64,000 nt of DNA from Pogonophryne albipinna (Eukaryota > Chordata > Actinopteri > Perciformes > Artedidraconidae). How positions within the stretch are numbered: position 1 is the stretch's first letter; the number at the start of each line of letters is the position of its first letter. The position numbers and the translations under genes were made by a program. Below, piece by piece: positions 37,061-50,500 of the stretch. The stretch is from contig CM053258.1 of the NCBI GenBank assembly GCA_028583405.1, forward strand, positions 6,925,207 to 6,989,206. Reading direction: 5' to 3'. Under the pieces are notes generated by a model. It was not told the origin of the DNA, did no database searches, and saw nothing but the letters and a program-made list of their open reading frames with translations.

Positions 37061-38739
37061 GCCAAAAGTAGAAAAGCGTAGATATGTATTGTATGTATTT
37101 TCTGGATCTGCTGATCCTGTGTTTTTGGAATCACCGCATATTTGTATCTTGTATAAAAAAATCAAGTAGACTCTTGTTGTGCTTCAATCCACGGCAAGCT
37201 TTCAATTTACGGCACAACACCTGTTGAGTTGCATTCTGGGTAATGTAGGCGGCATGTTTTACATTACAGGTTGTAAAATGCTGGTGAATTAGTTTCAAGG
37301 CCTAAATTAACTTTTTGAAGTTTATTTGTAGAATTTGATTGCCAATATTTTAACAAGGAAGAACATTTGGCTTCTGCTTCATTTATTTTAATCTCAATGC
37401 TGTATAGGATTGCATTTTTATGTTTACAGAGTACAGTATTCTTCTCACTATTTGCAGCCTTTTCCACCCTGCTGCCCTCAGGCTGTGAGGCATGAACTCA
37501 TCCTCCACACTACACACACTGCAGAAATGTGTTGTAAAATGGCAACAAAATAATTTGTTCTTGTAAAGAATGTAGCTGTCTGTTTCAAACATAGACCTCT
37601 GTTTTAATAAATGCTAACCTATACACAATGGAGTTGTTTATCGCAATAAGTATTAAGAATAAAATACAAATTCTACAAGCTTGGAAACTGCTTAGTGTAC
37701 AAAACACAAGTGATTCAATTGATAATTTTTTTAATTCATAAAATAATTGATTGAGGGCCTCCACATTTTCTCAACATATGTTATGCCTTTTATACGTACG
37801 TTCTAGAAGGCTTGATAATATGTCATATCCATGGAGTAGTGCTCTGTCTATGAATATTTTATATTTTCACCTAACAGGGAAACACATTTTTGGCGTAAGG
37901 AAAACTGAGGTCTCTAAATGCTCGTTCATATTACTATAACTATTTTTATCTGGATATGAGCCCAACAGAAAAAGCTTAGGGTCCAGTAAAATGTGTTTAG
38001 ACATTATTCTTGATTATAAGTCTTACCTTTTAATTTTATTGTATTTCTGTTTAAGTATTAACCTCTGGTATTATTAATAAATCTGGGAGCTCAAGATAGC
38101 TCATTAACTTCTAATTAGGCCTAATGTTAGTTCAGTGAAAACAGAGTGATTTGCATTTCTTCTTGCTGTGCTTTGCACTGTTGTTTCAGTATCTGTAAAA
38201 ATGGGCCGAGTGGGAGCTCAGTTATTAAAAAAAGGATTAAATTGTACCTCAAAGCATTGAACACTGTGTACGATTTAATATTATTTTTGTCTTTTGGGGG
38301 TTTCTATTTTCCTGAGATTTGTTTCACACTTTTATGATTTCCCTTTTTAAATATGAAATTATATTTTCTAGTGATGTTTTCCAAGTTTTCGTTCTTTTGG
38401 AGAATATATACTTATAAATGATGACACTAAAAGTGTGGTATCTTAAATTGTTCCTCTTCTCAAGTTAATCCTAATAAAAGTTAAACAGGAGCGCCCTCTT
38501 GTGGCTTCTTTCGTCGTGTACATTTAAGATGCGCTTCGATCTCCAACAGCTGAGGTTCAACACATCTGCCCAAAGATAAACTGCTAAAGCTTGACCTCAG
38601 GTAGTTTACTTTTACAGAGAGGTGCATCCCTGTCAAACACAAGGGTGTACTGTATGGCAAACACTAACAAGCAGTAAAGCATCAACATGGACAATTACAG
38701 CTAAACACCACCATCTACTGCTGGGATGTAGAAAAACCA
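37061..38739. other. Non-coding, AT-rich
   Basis: No exon with supported splice sites and no bounded element is seen. Confidence 0.4.
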
Positions 38740-39000
38740 GCAGTAGAGAAAGTACTCAGATACTTTACATAAGTAAAAGTATCATTAAAATAAGAAAATC
38801 TGTTCAAAATGTAGAAGTATACACGTGTTATAATGCATGCATCAATTTGTCAGGGGGCCTTCGTAAGCTGTGAAAATACACCTGTACAACACAGGTCTAA
38901 ACTAGCATTACATGGACATATTCAAGTAAAGTAGAAGCACTTCAAAAATAATTACCTTCTTGAGTAAATGTACTTAATTACTTGTTCTGATAAAGACCAG
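38740..39000. repeat. Repeat related to the AGTACTT-rich elements
   Basis: GAAAGTACTCAGATACTTTAC at one end and GAGTAAATGTACTTAATTAC at the other match the family at 5,162 and 19,210. No target duplication was found. Confidence 0.5.
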
Positions 39001-39971
39001 TCACCAGGGTTCGTCCACATGCCTTTATTATACTTGCTGATAAGGTTAAAGGTACAGTTAGAAAACAGTATATAATAGAGTATAGAAAATGGGGAATCCT
39101 GATATTCTGAATATGAATACAATCAATGCCGGCTATTGCATGATCTGCCACTGGGAAATGTAAACCGATATGTAATGAACATTAACAAACAAGTGTAACT
39201 GTAAAACTCCTTGATGAGGTTAAGTTGAGAAACATTAACATATTTTCCCATTATGAAATAGATCAAATGCTATCTGCAAACACATACAGTCAGTCGAGGG
39301 TGAAGTTACAGTATGCTGACTGATATCTAGATACAGTATATAAGTGTTAACAACTTGCATAAAATGACAGTACATTTTTGAGGAAAAATATAAAGTCTTT
39401 TATATTTGCGCGCATCAACAGCAAAAACAGTAACAAAGAAAAAGTGATTTTGAAAGATCGAATGCAATAAAAACAACCATAAGGCAGATGCATTAACGCA
39501 CCCTGGTCCAACGGAATATACCGAGGTCAAATATCCAAAGCCATGATAAATAAGATAAACATATGTTTATTGTGTAAAGAAAATGACTATGTAAATGAGA
39601 AAAAGTTCTCTCAAAAGGTAAACAGGTACACAGATAGTATGGTTAAAAGGCCTCAATAGGTAATAAAGCTGGTGTTTCTCTTTCAAAACAGTATTAGGTG
39701 AAGCAGTGTGTGGCACCTAGTGTAACTATTGCTTTGAAACTACATTCCTATAGTCATAGAAAATACCCAATCCTGAAGAAAACTGTGAAAAATATTTGAT
39801 AAAACCCCACTAAGTAGGAAACTTTGAAGACAGCATAATCAGTTACCCAAATCTTCCTAAATTGGCTAATTAACGGAATTTTTCTGAATGCAATCTTCTT
39901 CCTTTTTAAGAAAATCTCTTCATATGCAGGTGTCGACGTAGTGCATATTAAACATTCTAACCGTTTTTAGG
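39001..39971 (-). other. 3' flank and probable 3' UTR of nt5c1b
   Basis: On the minus strand this follows the nt5c1b stop. Several TTTATT motifs (AATAAA on the minus strand, e.g. near 39,565) could serve as polyadenylation signals; none can be singled out. Confidence 0.4.
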
Positions 39972-40337
39972 TTATTCCTTTTTTGGGGGCTGCTCGATGA
40001 GTTTTCCCTTGTGGTACTTCTGTCCGATCCCGTAGGGGACGTGTGCAGATATGGTTCCCATCTGCTGGGCCCCCTCAATGTGGAACATCTGGTCGTCGAA
40101 GAAGATGTGCGGTTTGATTTTCTGCAGCAGGGGCCCTTTAGGAGCCCCAGCCAGGAAGAGAGCCTCGTCGATCTCCAGCCCCCAGCTGCGGAGAGTCTTC
40201 AGGACGCGGGCCCCGGAGCTGGCGGCACTGCGGGCCGTCACCAGGAAGGTTCGGATGGGACAGTTCAGGCGCTCGTTCTTGGCGATGAATTTCCTCTGGA
40301 GCTTTCCCAGAGCCTCCAGGAAACACTTTAAGGGACC
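39972..40337 (-). CDS. nt5c1b: nt5c1b exon 6 (last)
   Basis: It encodes [17 protein letters not shown], the conserved [11 protein letters not shown] block, [20 protein letters not shown] and a Lys-rich tail ending PPKKE, then TAA. Confidence 0.92.
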   Translation of the reverse strand, partial: GPLKCFLEALGKLQRKFIAKNERLNCPIRTFLVTARSAASSGARVLKTLRSWGLEIDEALFLAGAPKGPLLQKIKPHIFFDDQMFHIEGAQQMGTISAHVPYGIGQKYHKGKLIEQPPKKE

Positions 40338-43300
40338 CTGAAAGAGCCAAAGTATCACGTTTTATTTAATTGTTTTGAAATGAGGAACACCGGTTCAGAA
40401 AATAAGGTGGAAGAGGAACTAAATGCAAACACACACAAACAGGAGCACATACACGCACAGACAGAAAACATGCCTGAGTTGATAAAAAACTGAGCAGGTT
40501 CCTAAACCGTGCAGACAATTCCCAGAAACGTATTTTCGACCAAATAGGTGTTGTTGAAACAGCTAATACATTAGGTGAACTCTTCCTTTTGTCATTTTAT
40601 TTTTTTACATTTTGTTTAATCATGTGTTTTCTATTTGTTTCTTATCGTTTATTTTGTTAAGTGGAGGTCCATTGTGTAAGCCTGGGGGCTCTTGTCCTTT
40701 CCTGTCAGTTGTATTAGTTATATTGTTTTATGCTGTTGTATATCTGCATACAATACTTTTTTTAGGACTCAATCAACTGAAGGCAGATACATTTAGATGG
40801 AAAACAATTATCGTACTTTCCTTTTATTTTGAGTATCTTTGAGAATATTCTTGTCAAGTTTGAAGAGCTTCTGAAACAGCAGTTTGGCCAAACAGCAGAA
40901 TGAAACTATCAACTTAAACCCAGGAAGATGAGGGTGAATGGCTGGAGTGACACACTAGATCAAAATGTATCTAGCTCCGTGTACAAAAAAGGATCAAATG
41001 CGGGTACAGTTTTAATGGAGGAGTCCCGAAACTATTGTGTTCTTTTAAGTTGATATTTTAAAACGCATCAAGTACTTATAACAAGCCCTAGGTGCCAATG
41101 ACATCATCAGTTACCTGAGCGAGAGGCTTGTTCTCAAACTCCTTCTCGTGCTCAAAGAAAGTGTCCAGGCCGTGCTGCTTCACGATGATCTCTGACTCGT
41201 CGGAGAAGAGGACGGCGTCGCCATCAAACGCCACTCTCAGCTGAGTCTTACTCAGCTCATTATCCGTGTCCGCCGTAAACATAGTGGCTGCAGCGATGCC
41301 TGAAAGAGGAGAGGGACGTTAAAAACAAGCTTTGTGACTTTGAGACTATATTTGAATTTGATACCTCACAGCTGCAAATTCCTGTTTTATAGACAATGTT
41401 TTAGCTGCTAATGCACATTTGCTCTGATTTCTGATACTTCTGTCTTTCAATAAAGAGATTTCTCATAGCTACCAAGTTGTTCGAGGTAAACTGTGAAAGA
41501 TTTCTTGTTTATTACTAAAAAGACAAAGACAGTTTTGTTTGATAATCAGTTATGGTCGTAACACTGAACTTTACACATTAGTGATATAGGTGTGTCATCC
41601 AAATGTTTGTCATAAACAAATATCCAATCCTAATTTCTTAGGTATGTCTTCTTCAGATATCTTGTTTTGCTCGACCAACAGACAGAAACCCGAACAAATT
41701 CAATTTACAGGGATACAAAAGAGATAAAGAATCAAATCCTCCAAGTTTAACTTGATAAGCGACTTAAAATCAATTATGTTCTGTCAGCTAAATATTTAAT
41801 TTCAGCACTACACATGAAAGTCAGTGATTCATGTTTGTTTGTTTTGTGTGTATTAGGACATGACAGGGAGCCATAAATCACACGCTTTCATTCTCCTTCT
41901 TGCTGCTCAGTGTGGGGTCGAAGTTTCCCTCAACATCATTAATGAGTCTCTCAGAAACACGCAACACCCAAATGTGTGAATATCAGTACTATACATCTCG
42001 AGGCTGCTGAAAGTAACTTATACATAAAAAGAGAAATCAGGGTTATAATGTCAACGCGGCATCATCTTACCTTCTTCTATGGCCTCTGTCACTTTGTCGG
42101 AGTTCTTGGAGAGGTAAAGGTTGGTCATGTAGGCCTTCAGGTAGCCTATAGGGCTTTCTCCTCCGGTCATACAAAATCTCTCTATGCTCAAATCTGAAAA
42201 GCAGGTTAGAGATTGTCAAAGGTTTCCTATTATACTCTTTTTCACCAATACATTATAGGTCTCGGATATACAAACATGTCTCTGAAGTGCTTGGCTCGAA
42301 ATATCAAACAGATCGTGCATTACAGCATCCCATAATCCCCTCTGTTTCAGCCCTGTTTCAAAAGTGCTGATTCTCTGTCTGTTACTTTAGATGAAGGAGC
42401 CCCTCCCCACGCCCCTCTGAGAGAGATTTGGTTAAAAAGAACACAATGGTGCTCTAGGAGGAGACTCAGGTGATAAGGTGGGGGGGGGGGGGGGGTTACC
42501 TTGGTTGGTGATTGGCTAATGGTTACACAAGCCAGAAAATCATTATGACATCATAAAGTGGCCACAATCTGATCAGCTCATTTTCAGACAGGTTTTTATA
42601 GAAATGGATCAGGACAAAAAGAGAGAGAATCTTTGTTCCTGAAACTTTCAGAGTCTCTTTACACAGAGGGGACACGTGTTGATGTATAAAAGACATGAAC
42701 AAGTGGATTTTGCACAATAGGTGACCATTAAGTAAAGAAGGCTGATTCGACTTACACTAGAACACCTTGTGTGTCATTACCAGACTCTAATACTGTTGTT
42801 GATCACTCCTGTTGCTGCAGCAGGAGAGACGCCGCTGTATTAAACAAAGGGTGGTTATGGACGCAGCGTACCGTAGTGATTAATGCTGTTTATGAGGCGC
42901 ACTCCGACTTGGGCATGGTTGTTAGTCATTAAGACGATGTCAAACAGCTCCTCGCTGTCTGGGTAGAGCTGCCTCAGTCGAGAGTTGACATTCATCAGCG
43001 CCTGTGAGAGAGAGGAGGATGTGGTGTCAGAGGGTTTCAAAGGACGTTACAAAAAAAGCATTACAAGATTGTGGCACAGCTTTCCTACTGTTAGGACTTT
43101 AAAAGAGCACATTAAGATATTAAAACAACACCAAAACAAAGGACTGTGCTTAATGAACCAGTAACACCTTAATTAGGGTGTGAACATGGACTTCACAGCC
43201 AGACTAATAAACTGCTAAGCTGATAAATAGCATATTATTAGTTCATCACAGCAATATTATTTGTGTATATATTTGCAATATTAGAAAACATAAATGTAAT

Positions 43301-44381
43301 GTTATTAACTGTCGTGCCATGACCACAGAGAGAAGTGATAAGTTTATTCATTTCCTATGTTGATAGTCCCATCAGGACGTTTCCTGCATGGTTGTAATGC
43401 TCAAAATACTTTTTGGCAATAGACAATAAATATTAGTGCTGCAACTAACATTTAGTTTATCTATGTGAAATACTGTCTTCAACACAATATTGTTAGATAA
43501 TAAACATTTTAAACCCTACATTTTACCTTGCACTATTTTATGTCTTAGGTCTCAATTGTTATTAACTTAACACATTAACATATGTAATGAGCATTGATGG
43601 AGAGTTGTATTGCCAACGACTGCCTTTCTGCAATGTTTGGGTACATAAACTTGACAAATGTGGAAGTTAGAAGAAAAAAAAATGGTAATTGACAATTTCC
43701 TGATTGTAACGGATATGAAGGTGCCATACAGATACATGCCTTGACAAGACTTACTGAGGTGTGGCCTGTCTTGGGTATAAACATGGATTTAAGCATCTCG
43801 CACAAAAATCTACACTCAAAACGCTGACTCATTATCAGAGACCCCTGTCGATTTTTACAAAGCAAGTTTTTCCATGTGTGGCTTTTGTCGACTCAACAAC
43901 GCATATTTTTGGTGAATCGACCAGTTTGAGGCACCACGCCCTGCAGAGAGCCGGGGATCAGGCCTACCTGGACGAAGGGGAAAGCAGCTCCAGGCATCAG
44001 AGGCTCGCTTTCATGCTCCATCTGATAAGCCACATACTTCTCCAATCCTTCATCCTCATAGACCTTCCTCTCCTTCACCATGTTGAAGAGGGTGCGAGAG
44101 GACACGGCAATGGTGACAGCATACCGGGGTTTGGGCTGTATGTTTGGATGAATAAAACATGTAGTGGCAGTTGTGTTTGCTTATTAAGTCACATTTTCTA
44201 TGCAAGAAAGTGTCTGAACCTTACACACAAATGTATGATCATAAAACTGTATAGCAGAAGTACTTACAGGTCTTGGTTTGTTTGTTTTGAGGTTGTCAAA
44301 AAAAGCTTTTGCAGCAGCCCAGTCTTTCTCCTCTCCGTTGTCTTCAGTTGGAGCTGATTCGGTTAGTTTGATTTCACTCAT
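39972..44381 (-). CDS. nt5c1b: Cytosolic 5'-nucleotidase I, nt5c1b-like, complete in six exons
   Basis: cN-I enzymes hydrolyse AMP (and dAMP or other NMPs) to the nucleoside in the cytosol. Six exons (44381-44268, 44135-43968, 43001-42872, 42193-42071, 41299-41115, 40337-39972) total 1,086 nt, giving 361 residues. All junctions are GT/AG and all phases agree. Landmarks: [64 protein letters not shown], the haloacid-dehalogenase-type motif [35 protein letters not shown] and [16 protein letters not shown]. It lacks the long N-terminal extension of human NT5C1B. LFNMV, EGLEKY and GYLKAY favour nt5c1b over nt5c1a, but the paralogue call is less sure than the family. The start at 44,381 is the first ATG and gives the expected cN-I N-terminus. 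Confidence 0.9.
41115..41299 (-). CDS. nt5c1b: nt5c1b exon 5 (catalytic FDGDA motif)
   Basis: It carries [13 protein letters not shown], the active-site aspartates of the family, and [10 protein letters not shown]. Phase 1 in, phase 0 out. Confidence 0.92.
42071..42193 (-). CDS. nt5c1b: nt5c1b exon 4
   Basis: It encodes [19 protein letters not shown] and continues to [10 protein letters not shown]. Phase 1 in and out. Confidence 0.9.
42217..42735 (-). repeat. MITE family 'M2', copy in nt5c1b intron 3 (inverted)
   Basis: Its sequence, read on the minus strand, matches 57,545-58,040 over its whole length (shared blocks such as ATTGGCTAATGGTTACACAAGCC, CTCTAGGAGGAGA and GGGGCGTGGGGAGGGGCTCC). 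A run of 16 G at 42,480-42,495 is a C run in the other copy. Confidence 0.75.
42872..43001 (-). CDS. nt5c1b: nt5c1b exon 3
   Basis: It encodes [15 protein letters not shown] and [20 protein letters not shown]. Phase 0 in, phase 1 out. Confidence 0.92.
43968..44135 (-). CDS. nt5c1b: nt5c1b exon 2
   Basis: It encodes [20 protein letters not shown], then [17 protein letters not shown] and PGAAFPFVQ. Phase 0 in and out. Confidence 0.92.
44268..44381 (-). CDS. nt5c1b: nt5c1b exon 1 (start codon)
   Basis: It encodes [11 protein letters not shown] and [18 protein letters not shown]. Donor CCT|GTAAGT. Confidence 0.88.
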
Positions 44382-45087
44382 TTTGATAATGTTTTAAACG
44401 TCTTAAAAGCTAAAGAAACTCAGAATTGTTGTGAGGAAGCAACAGTCTGTAAACTTTGCGGAAATTTATGAAAACGAGGAAGGGCGTGTCTCCAAGCTGT
44501 GACGTAGGCAGAGCTGAGCATCACTCGCACCTGATTGGCTGAACGCCTCCCCATGTCCACATAACTGTGTGTACATTTTTTTGTAACGGTAACTAAACTA
44601 TTGTGCTTTCAGCTTATTCAAAAACAGACAAGAGATACAAGGTTTAAATCACGTCAGTATTTTGGTTAATGAGAAAATACATAATGGACAATTATGTTCT
44701 CTACCTGGAGATTGGCACATGAACAACTTAAAAATGCCTAGGTCTGTCATGTAAACTATTCACACATTTGTTATTAGAGTTATTTAATTATGACTTGTTT
44801 TAGACATGTTGCATCACTAGCCTAACATATTCACAAACAGCTATTTTACTTTAACTGTAAATGTGTCCGTATGCATATGTTTGTTTCCTCTGTTTTACCC
44901 ATAGACATATATAAAGGTTTTACCTTTACCTGCCCAAAATCAAATTACCTTCTTGGATTACCAAGGTTTTGTTGAATCTTATCCTATTTTACAGTTGTAC
45001 ATGTATATTTTGTGTTTTAATTAATGCATATGACATGGTGCACAGGTCTGTTATTGAAATAGCAATTGCTTATACAATCGCTCTCTG

Positions 45088-45162
<75 letters not shown>

Positions 45163-45239
45163 GTCCACCGGCACATAAATGACCTCCCTCCTCCAGCACC
45201 CCCCACCCCCACAGTTGGTAGCGTCCGGGACGGAGCATC
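44382..45239. promoter_or_regulatory. Shared 5' region of two divergent genes
   Basis: The nt5c1b start codon (44,381, minus) and the synaptotagmin start codon (45,240, plus) face away from each other across 858 bp, so both promoters must lie here or in undetected 5' exons. The stretch contains a CA tract (45,090-45,161). The sequence around both starts is richer in CG than the flanks. No convincing TATA box is seen for either gene. Confidence 0.6.
45090..45161. repeat. (CA)n microsatellite, about 72 bp
   Basis: This is an uninterrupted CA tract 80 bp upstream of the synaptotagmin start codon, probably in its 5' UTR or core promoter. Confidence 0.95.
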
Positions 45240-45252
45240 ATGGCGATTGACG
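45240..45252 (+). CDS. syt14: syt14 exon 1 (MAID)
   Basis: ATGGCGATTGACG|GTAAGA: four codons and one base. Too short for ORF finding, but fixed by the phase of exon 2 and by the family's N-terminus. Confidence 0.85.
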
Positions 45253-47468
45253 GTAAGAACTCGGTCTCAGGTGTCCTGCGGGACTCGTGTAAAACTTTGC
45301 TCGGGGCAGAATAGACACGCTGTTAGAAAAAAAAATCAGATGGTAGGTTAGGAAGGCTGTCATTTTGTTACCGGCTTTGTTTTTAAAATCTCTCCGTGAG
45401 TTCCGCAGTGCTCCAGAGCCGTGGCTGGGACAGCTAGCAGCATCACCCGCGCTGCTGCAGGAATGTTATGATCCCTTCATGGGATGCATGCTCTACGAGT
45501 GAAAGTGGACGCATATAGTCCCTCTGCTTTGTGTCATGTATGCGCAAAATATTCGATTAAGACACTCGTGAAATATGAAATCATTTAAATATTTATGTTT
45601 GTCTTCAACCGAAAATCACAGCAGGCTGCTTAGCATCACCTGACAACAACTTTGTTTTGTAACCGTTAACGATCTACATCACCTGGCGGATTAATATGGA
45701 ATGTTAAAAAATAACGTTTGAGTTCGAAAACCTGCTGATAGATAACCGTTAATATTGTGGGTGCATCATTGTCTGTATACATCAATGGGATGTTGATATT
45801 ACTACAATTCATGAGTAACGTGTACAACATGATGTGTAGCCTACACAATGACGACAGGTCAGATGTCTCCTGCAGGTTTTATGTAAAATGATGGGAACAC
45901 ATGACACTGAGCAGTGACAACAACGATGCAGTCATTGAAGAGTACAGGCGCGTGCCTTGGTCCTGTCCCGTAATGTGATTGTGTCACGTGCAGCCATGCG
46001 TGCAGCAGCAGTGTTTGTTGATACACCAGCAGAGAGAGATCGAGGGGTTACGGCTTCTTCATGAAGACATATCAGCGGTGACTCACCAGTGGCACAGGGA
46101 ATAGGCTATCTCTCCAATTCATATATTGTAATCAATCTTATATTATGCATACAGCAGTGGTTCATTCTTACAAATCGCAATACATGCAGCCTAGACGGTT
46201 CTCTATCTGCAATCCCATGCAACTACTCAGCTAACCTTACAAAGTTTATAATGTTCACTGTCTAGTAGTGACATTGTTGGAAGTGTGTCAATTGAAGGAT
46301 ACGTTTTTGTTTTTTTAGATCACACTAAAGTGTTGTACTGGACTGCAATATGCTGAGGAGAGTCCCTTACATTTGCATACATGAGTCATGACAGGGTTAC
46401 AGAATTATGCGACACATCTTATTACAATGTAGACCAGTACAACATCTGATAAACACCTCCATGACAGTGTCAACACAAATCTAACGTACATACAAGTAGA
46501 CTTCATGACAGAAGCCTTGTTTCGGATTACATTAAACTGTACAGGTTTGCCAAATAAATGGGACAGTGAGGGTGAATATTAATCAAAACTATTTCGATCA
46601 GAGTTTTGTTTTAAATATGTCCTAACACATCTTAAAACAAGTATTCAGTCAACCATTATGTAGCCCTTAGATTTATCTTGTACAAACTATTCTATAACTA
46701 GCAGTTTAAAAAATATGTATAAATCAAATTATTCTAAGGGATATAAGCTGTTCCTGGTATATTCTCCACAGGTCCTTGGCTGAGAAACAGTTGAAAACCT
46801 GTGCTTTATACAACTGAAGATTAAGGCAGTTAAAATACTTTTCCTAAAAAGCCTTACTTTTAATTTTAGGAATATCAGTGACCGATGTATTACTGATTGC
46901 TACATTTGGCCACCTTTTGTCTCAGCAAGAACAGCCAACATTCTGTATCATTGAATGAATTGATACTTGTGTCTGAGCTTCCTCCTCACTCTGGCACCGA
47001 GGTTTCACCTCAGAACATTTTCACTATCCAATCCCCGAAGCAGGGAAATTACACATTAAGTCCATTGATTGTTGGTTGGAACTAGGTCTATTTGAACTGA
47101 GTTCAGGGGACATTAGGGAAAGAAAATACACACATTTAAAATAATATTTGGAAGATATTAGTGTTTTCAGTTCTGCCTTTCTGCTGTTTTCATGTACTTT
47201 TAAAATAGAACAAATTAGTTCTTCAGTCAAAGAAAAATAAAAGGAAATTATTTCTGATAATCTTTTATTGCATAAAAGGCATACATAAAAAAGAAAGATA
47301 GTTCAAGGGAGGTATTCTGCTGTTTCTCTGAAGTAATTCAAATTAATCCCTGACACAGTTTTGTAATTAAGAGCCACATTTATACAGCAGAGATCTGCTT
47401 CTGCCTCACAGTAGATACCTGAATCATTAAGTACTAAGGTGTTGAGCCGAGAGAGATAACGTGTGAAG

Positions 47469-47505
<37 letters not shown>

Positions 47506-50500
47506 AGCCTTTGAGTGTTTGAATGTGAGGAGGGGTGATACAAGTGTCTGTATCCTTTATTAAGTTAAGCCTCAGGAGGATTGTGAAGGAAATCGTGACA
47601 TGTAATAGTAAAACCTCAACATATTTCTGTATAATGTAAAAGGATCTGAATAATTGGTGATAATTAGGTGAGATATGCCTTAAACTGATGATATATTCAT
47701 AGTAACAGTGTTCAAACTGGTTCAAGCATCGAGGTCACCGAGGTCATGACCCTGCTTATTTTAATCTAAGACTTTAAAGAGGCCCTTTATGCTCATTTTC
47801 AGGTTTCATAATTGTGTTTTTTGCATCTACTGTGACACGTTTACATGCTTTAATGTTTAGAAAGGGCTGCCTGTGCTGCACCTCTTTCACCCTCGGTCTG
47901 AAACCAGAGCCCAGTCTGCTCTGATTGGTTGGCTGGATGGCTCGATTGTGATTGGTCTACTGCTTAGAGATGTCCCCAGCCCTTATCCTAGTAAACCTAC
48001 TTGGTAATAAAACCAATTCTGAAATCTTCTAACTTAACTCACATTAAACAGTGAATACAAAATATTTAACTATTAGTTTTTAGCTAGGCCCCTCAAACAT
48101 GCATATACAAATATTCTACTATCACAAAATACCTCCTTCTTATGGCACATTCATATTAATGTGATGTTCTTGCATACCCATTTGAATGTGAGTTTTTCTT
48201 CTCAGTTCTTTCCAGCTAATCAGTTTTATTCAAAGCACCATCTGCCAGCTTCACCAACCTGAGGCAATGAACATGTGTTTCTACAGTACATGGAATCATC
48301 TTTATAACCTTTGACTCCCAACTTTTCTTTCTCTCTCCCAGGAGGGGGGAGGAACTGTGGTGTTCACGAGCTCATCTGTGCAAGAAAAGGTAAAGCCATG
48401 TTTACAACCGAGCATTGCACTTGTGTGTCTGCATTAAAAGGATGGTTCAGATTGTTTGAAGCAGCTCTGTAGGAGGTACTTATCCATAGTCAGCGGATTA
48501 CTGTACCTGCAGGGGATAGATGTTGTAACGCTTTCAGTTTGCAGAAACAGACCAAAGTAACAACACAGATGCTAGGCAATGTACTGTGGATGGGGGCAGC
48601 AGCAAAATCTAATTTAGCCACCTAAAAGAAACAATATTAGTGGAACTGTATGTTATATTTATAACATTTAAACACCCAGAAAAAACACTAATAAACTGAC
48701 CAACATGGCAAGGGTAGACCAGCACTTCACAACTTCAGTTTCCTATAAAAAGAAATGACAGCAAGGTAAAGCTATACAAATATATTAATTATAGCATACA
48801 CTTAAATTGATATATATTCTTTTAAGATGGGCCTTTATTTAAAAATATGTTTTGCTGCTGTCCCATTGCTTTACATATGTGCTGGTACTCAAGTCAAAGT
48901 CAACTTTAATGTCAATCTTACTCAGTTTGTGTTTACAGACAGAGATATCGAAATGACGTTTCCAACAATCCCGAATGTAAAATTATACAATATGCAAATA
49001 TGTATAAAATATGTATATCCTATATACTCAAACAGACACATTATGCACACATTAAGATAAAAAAACACAACAATCAATATATACAACATAACAGTCACTT
49101 CAATATCAATATCTTTGGTGCAAGATAGTCCATCAAATATGCATTTATTGCAGATTGTCCATAGCAGCCTAAAAAAAGTGTCTTGTGCTGGATTTGAGTA
49201 TCGAGTGTGTGTGTGGGGAGTTATAGTCCAGTGGAGGCTCCTGTCTACTTCTCAAAACTGGTGGCTTGCTTATCGCCATTTACCGTAGAAAATACACAGA
49301 CTATGGATAAGTACCTCATTAATCCCTGCTTCAAACAACAAGAACTAGTATCACTTTATGTGTGTGTTTGTTTTGATCCCGAGCATAATGCTGTGCGTGC
49401 TTTGTAGTACTTCACAACATGACTTTAAAAGTAAAACAATTGCTATATCCAGTTTTACCTGAGGTTTGGTGGAAACAAAGTGTTTCTAGATAAACTACTG
49501 AAAGCATAATGACCGCCTGTGAATTATGCACGCCGTATCAAGTTTAGGTTTACTTCAGCAAAAGGCAGCAGCTGTGTTCATGATTTATTCAGCATCAAGG
49601 TTTTGTTTCGTATCAGAAGTCCATGTGTAAGCAACATTTCCAGATTGCCTACCTACTGTACTTTTTTAAACAAGCACACCCTATAAACTCAAAGTTAAAC
49701 ATGCACTGATCCAAAAGCTTCAAAGTTGGATAAGTAAATAGATTTATAAATGAATGGATAATTTATGCCCACAATGAGGATATATGTATCGCAAAGATGT
49801 ATAACAACAACAGTCATTTGTTTCCCTTCTTTTTATGTCAGAAAAACAATTTCTCCTAATGAACTCAAGTTTCTCTGAGGGTATTGTTCATTGCTTGTTT
49901 GCACTTTGAATGGTTCAGTTGCTGTTGTTTGTTCATCAGCTTGCTGAAGTCATTACCTGGTAGAAAAAGAGCAGATTGAATCCTGAGTTCAGCATCAGTT
50001 CACACGCCATGACAAATCAACATATTTACTCAGTTATGTTTTCTTGTTCATTCTGTTCAGACAGAGAGAAAGGAAAGTGGCTGAGGGAAAAAAAGAAAAC
50101 GACTTCAATGTGCTCTGTTTTAAAGAAATAATGATGGGTTTTATAGCAGAGAAATAACTGATTGATGGTTGAGCTGCTCGCTATGACTCAATTTGCCAGT
50201 GTACATGGATGGAGGCTTCAGGTTACCTCAGGTTACCTAAATTATTCAGCTCTTGTTGACATTTACAGAGCAGGGCCACGTATGAAGTGTCTTCACACTC
50301 CGGGCCACGAGCTGATCATTTTGACAAGCCGCCGCTGTTCCCGATGGCCGCAGGGGTCATTCTGGCTCAATCACCACCACCGTCTGCAGTGAGAGTTGAT
50401 ACGTACGCCTGGAAAGTGCTGGCACGGACTTAAGTGTGAGGGATCTATTACATGTCGGATTACTTCAGAGCAGGACAACTTTGTTTTTCCCCCTCGTCTT

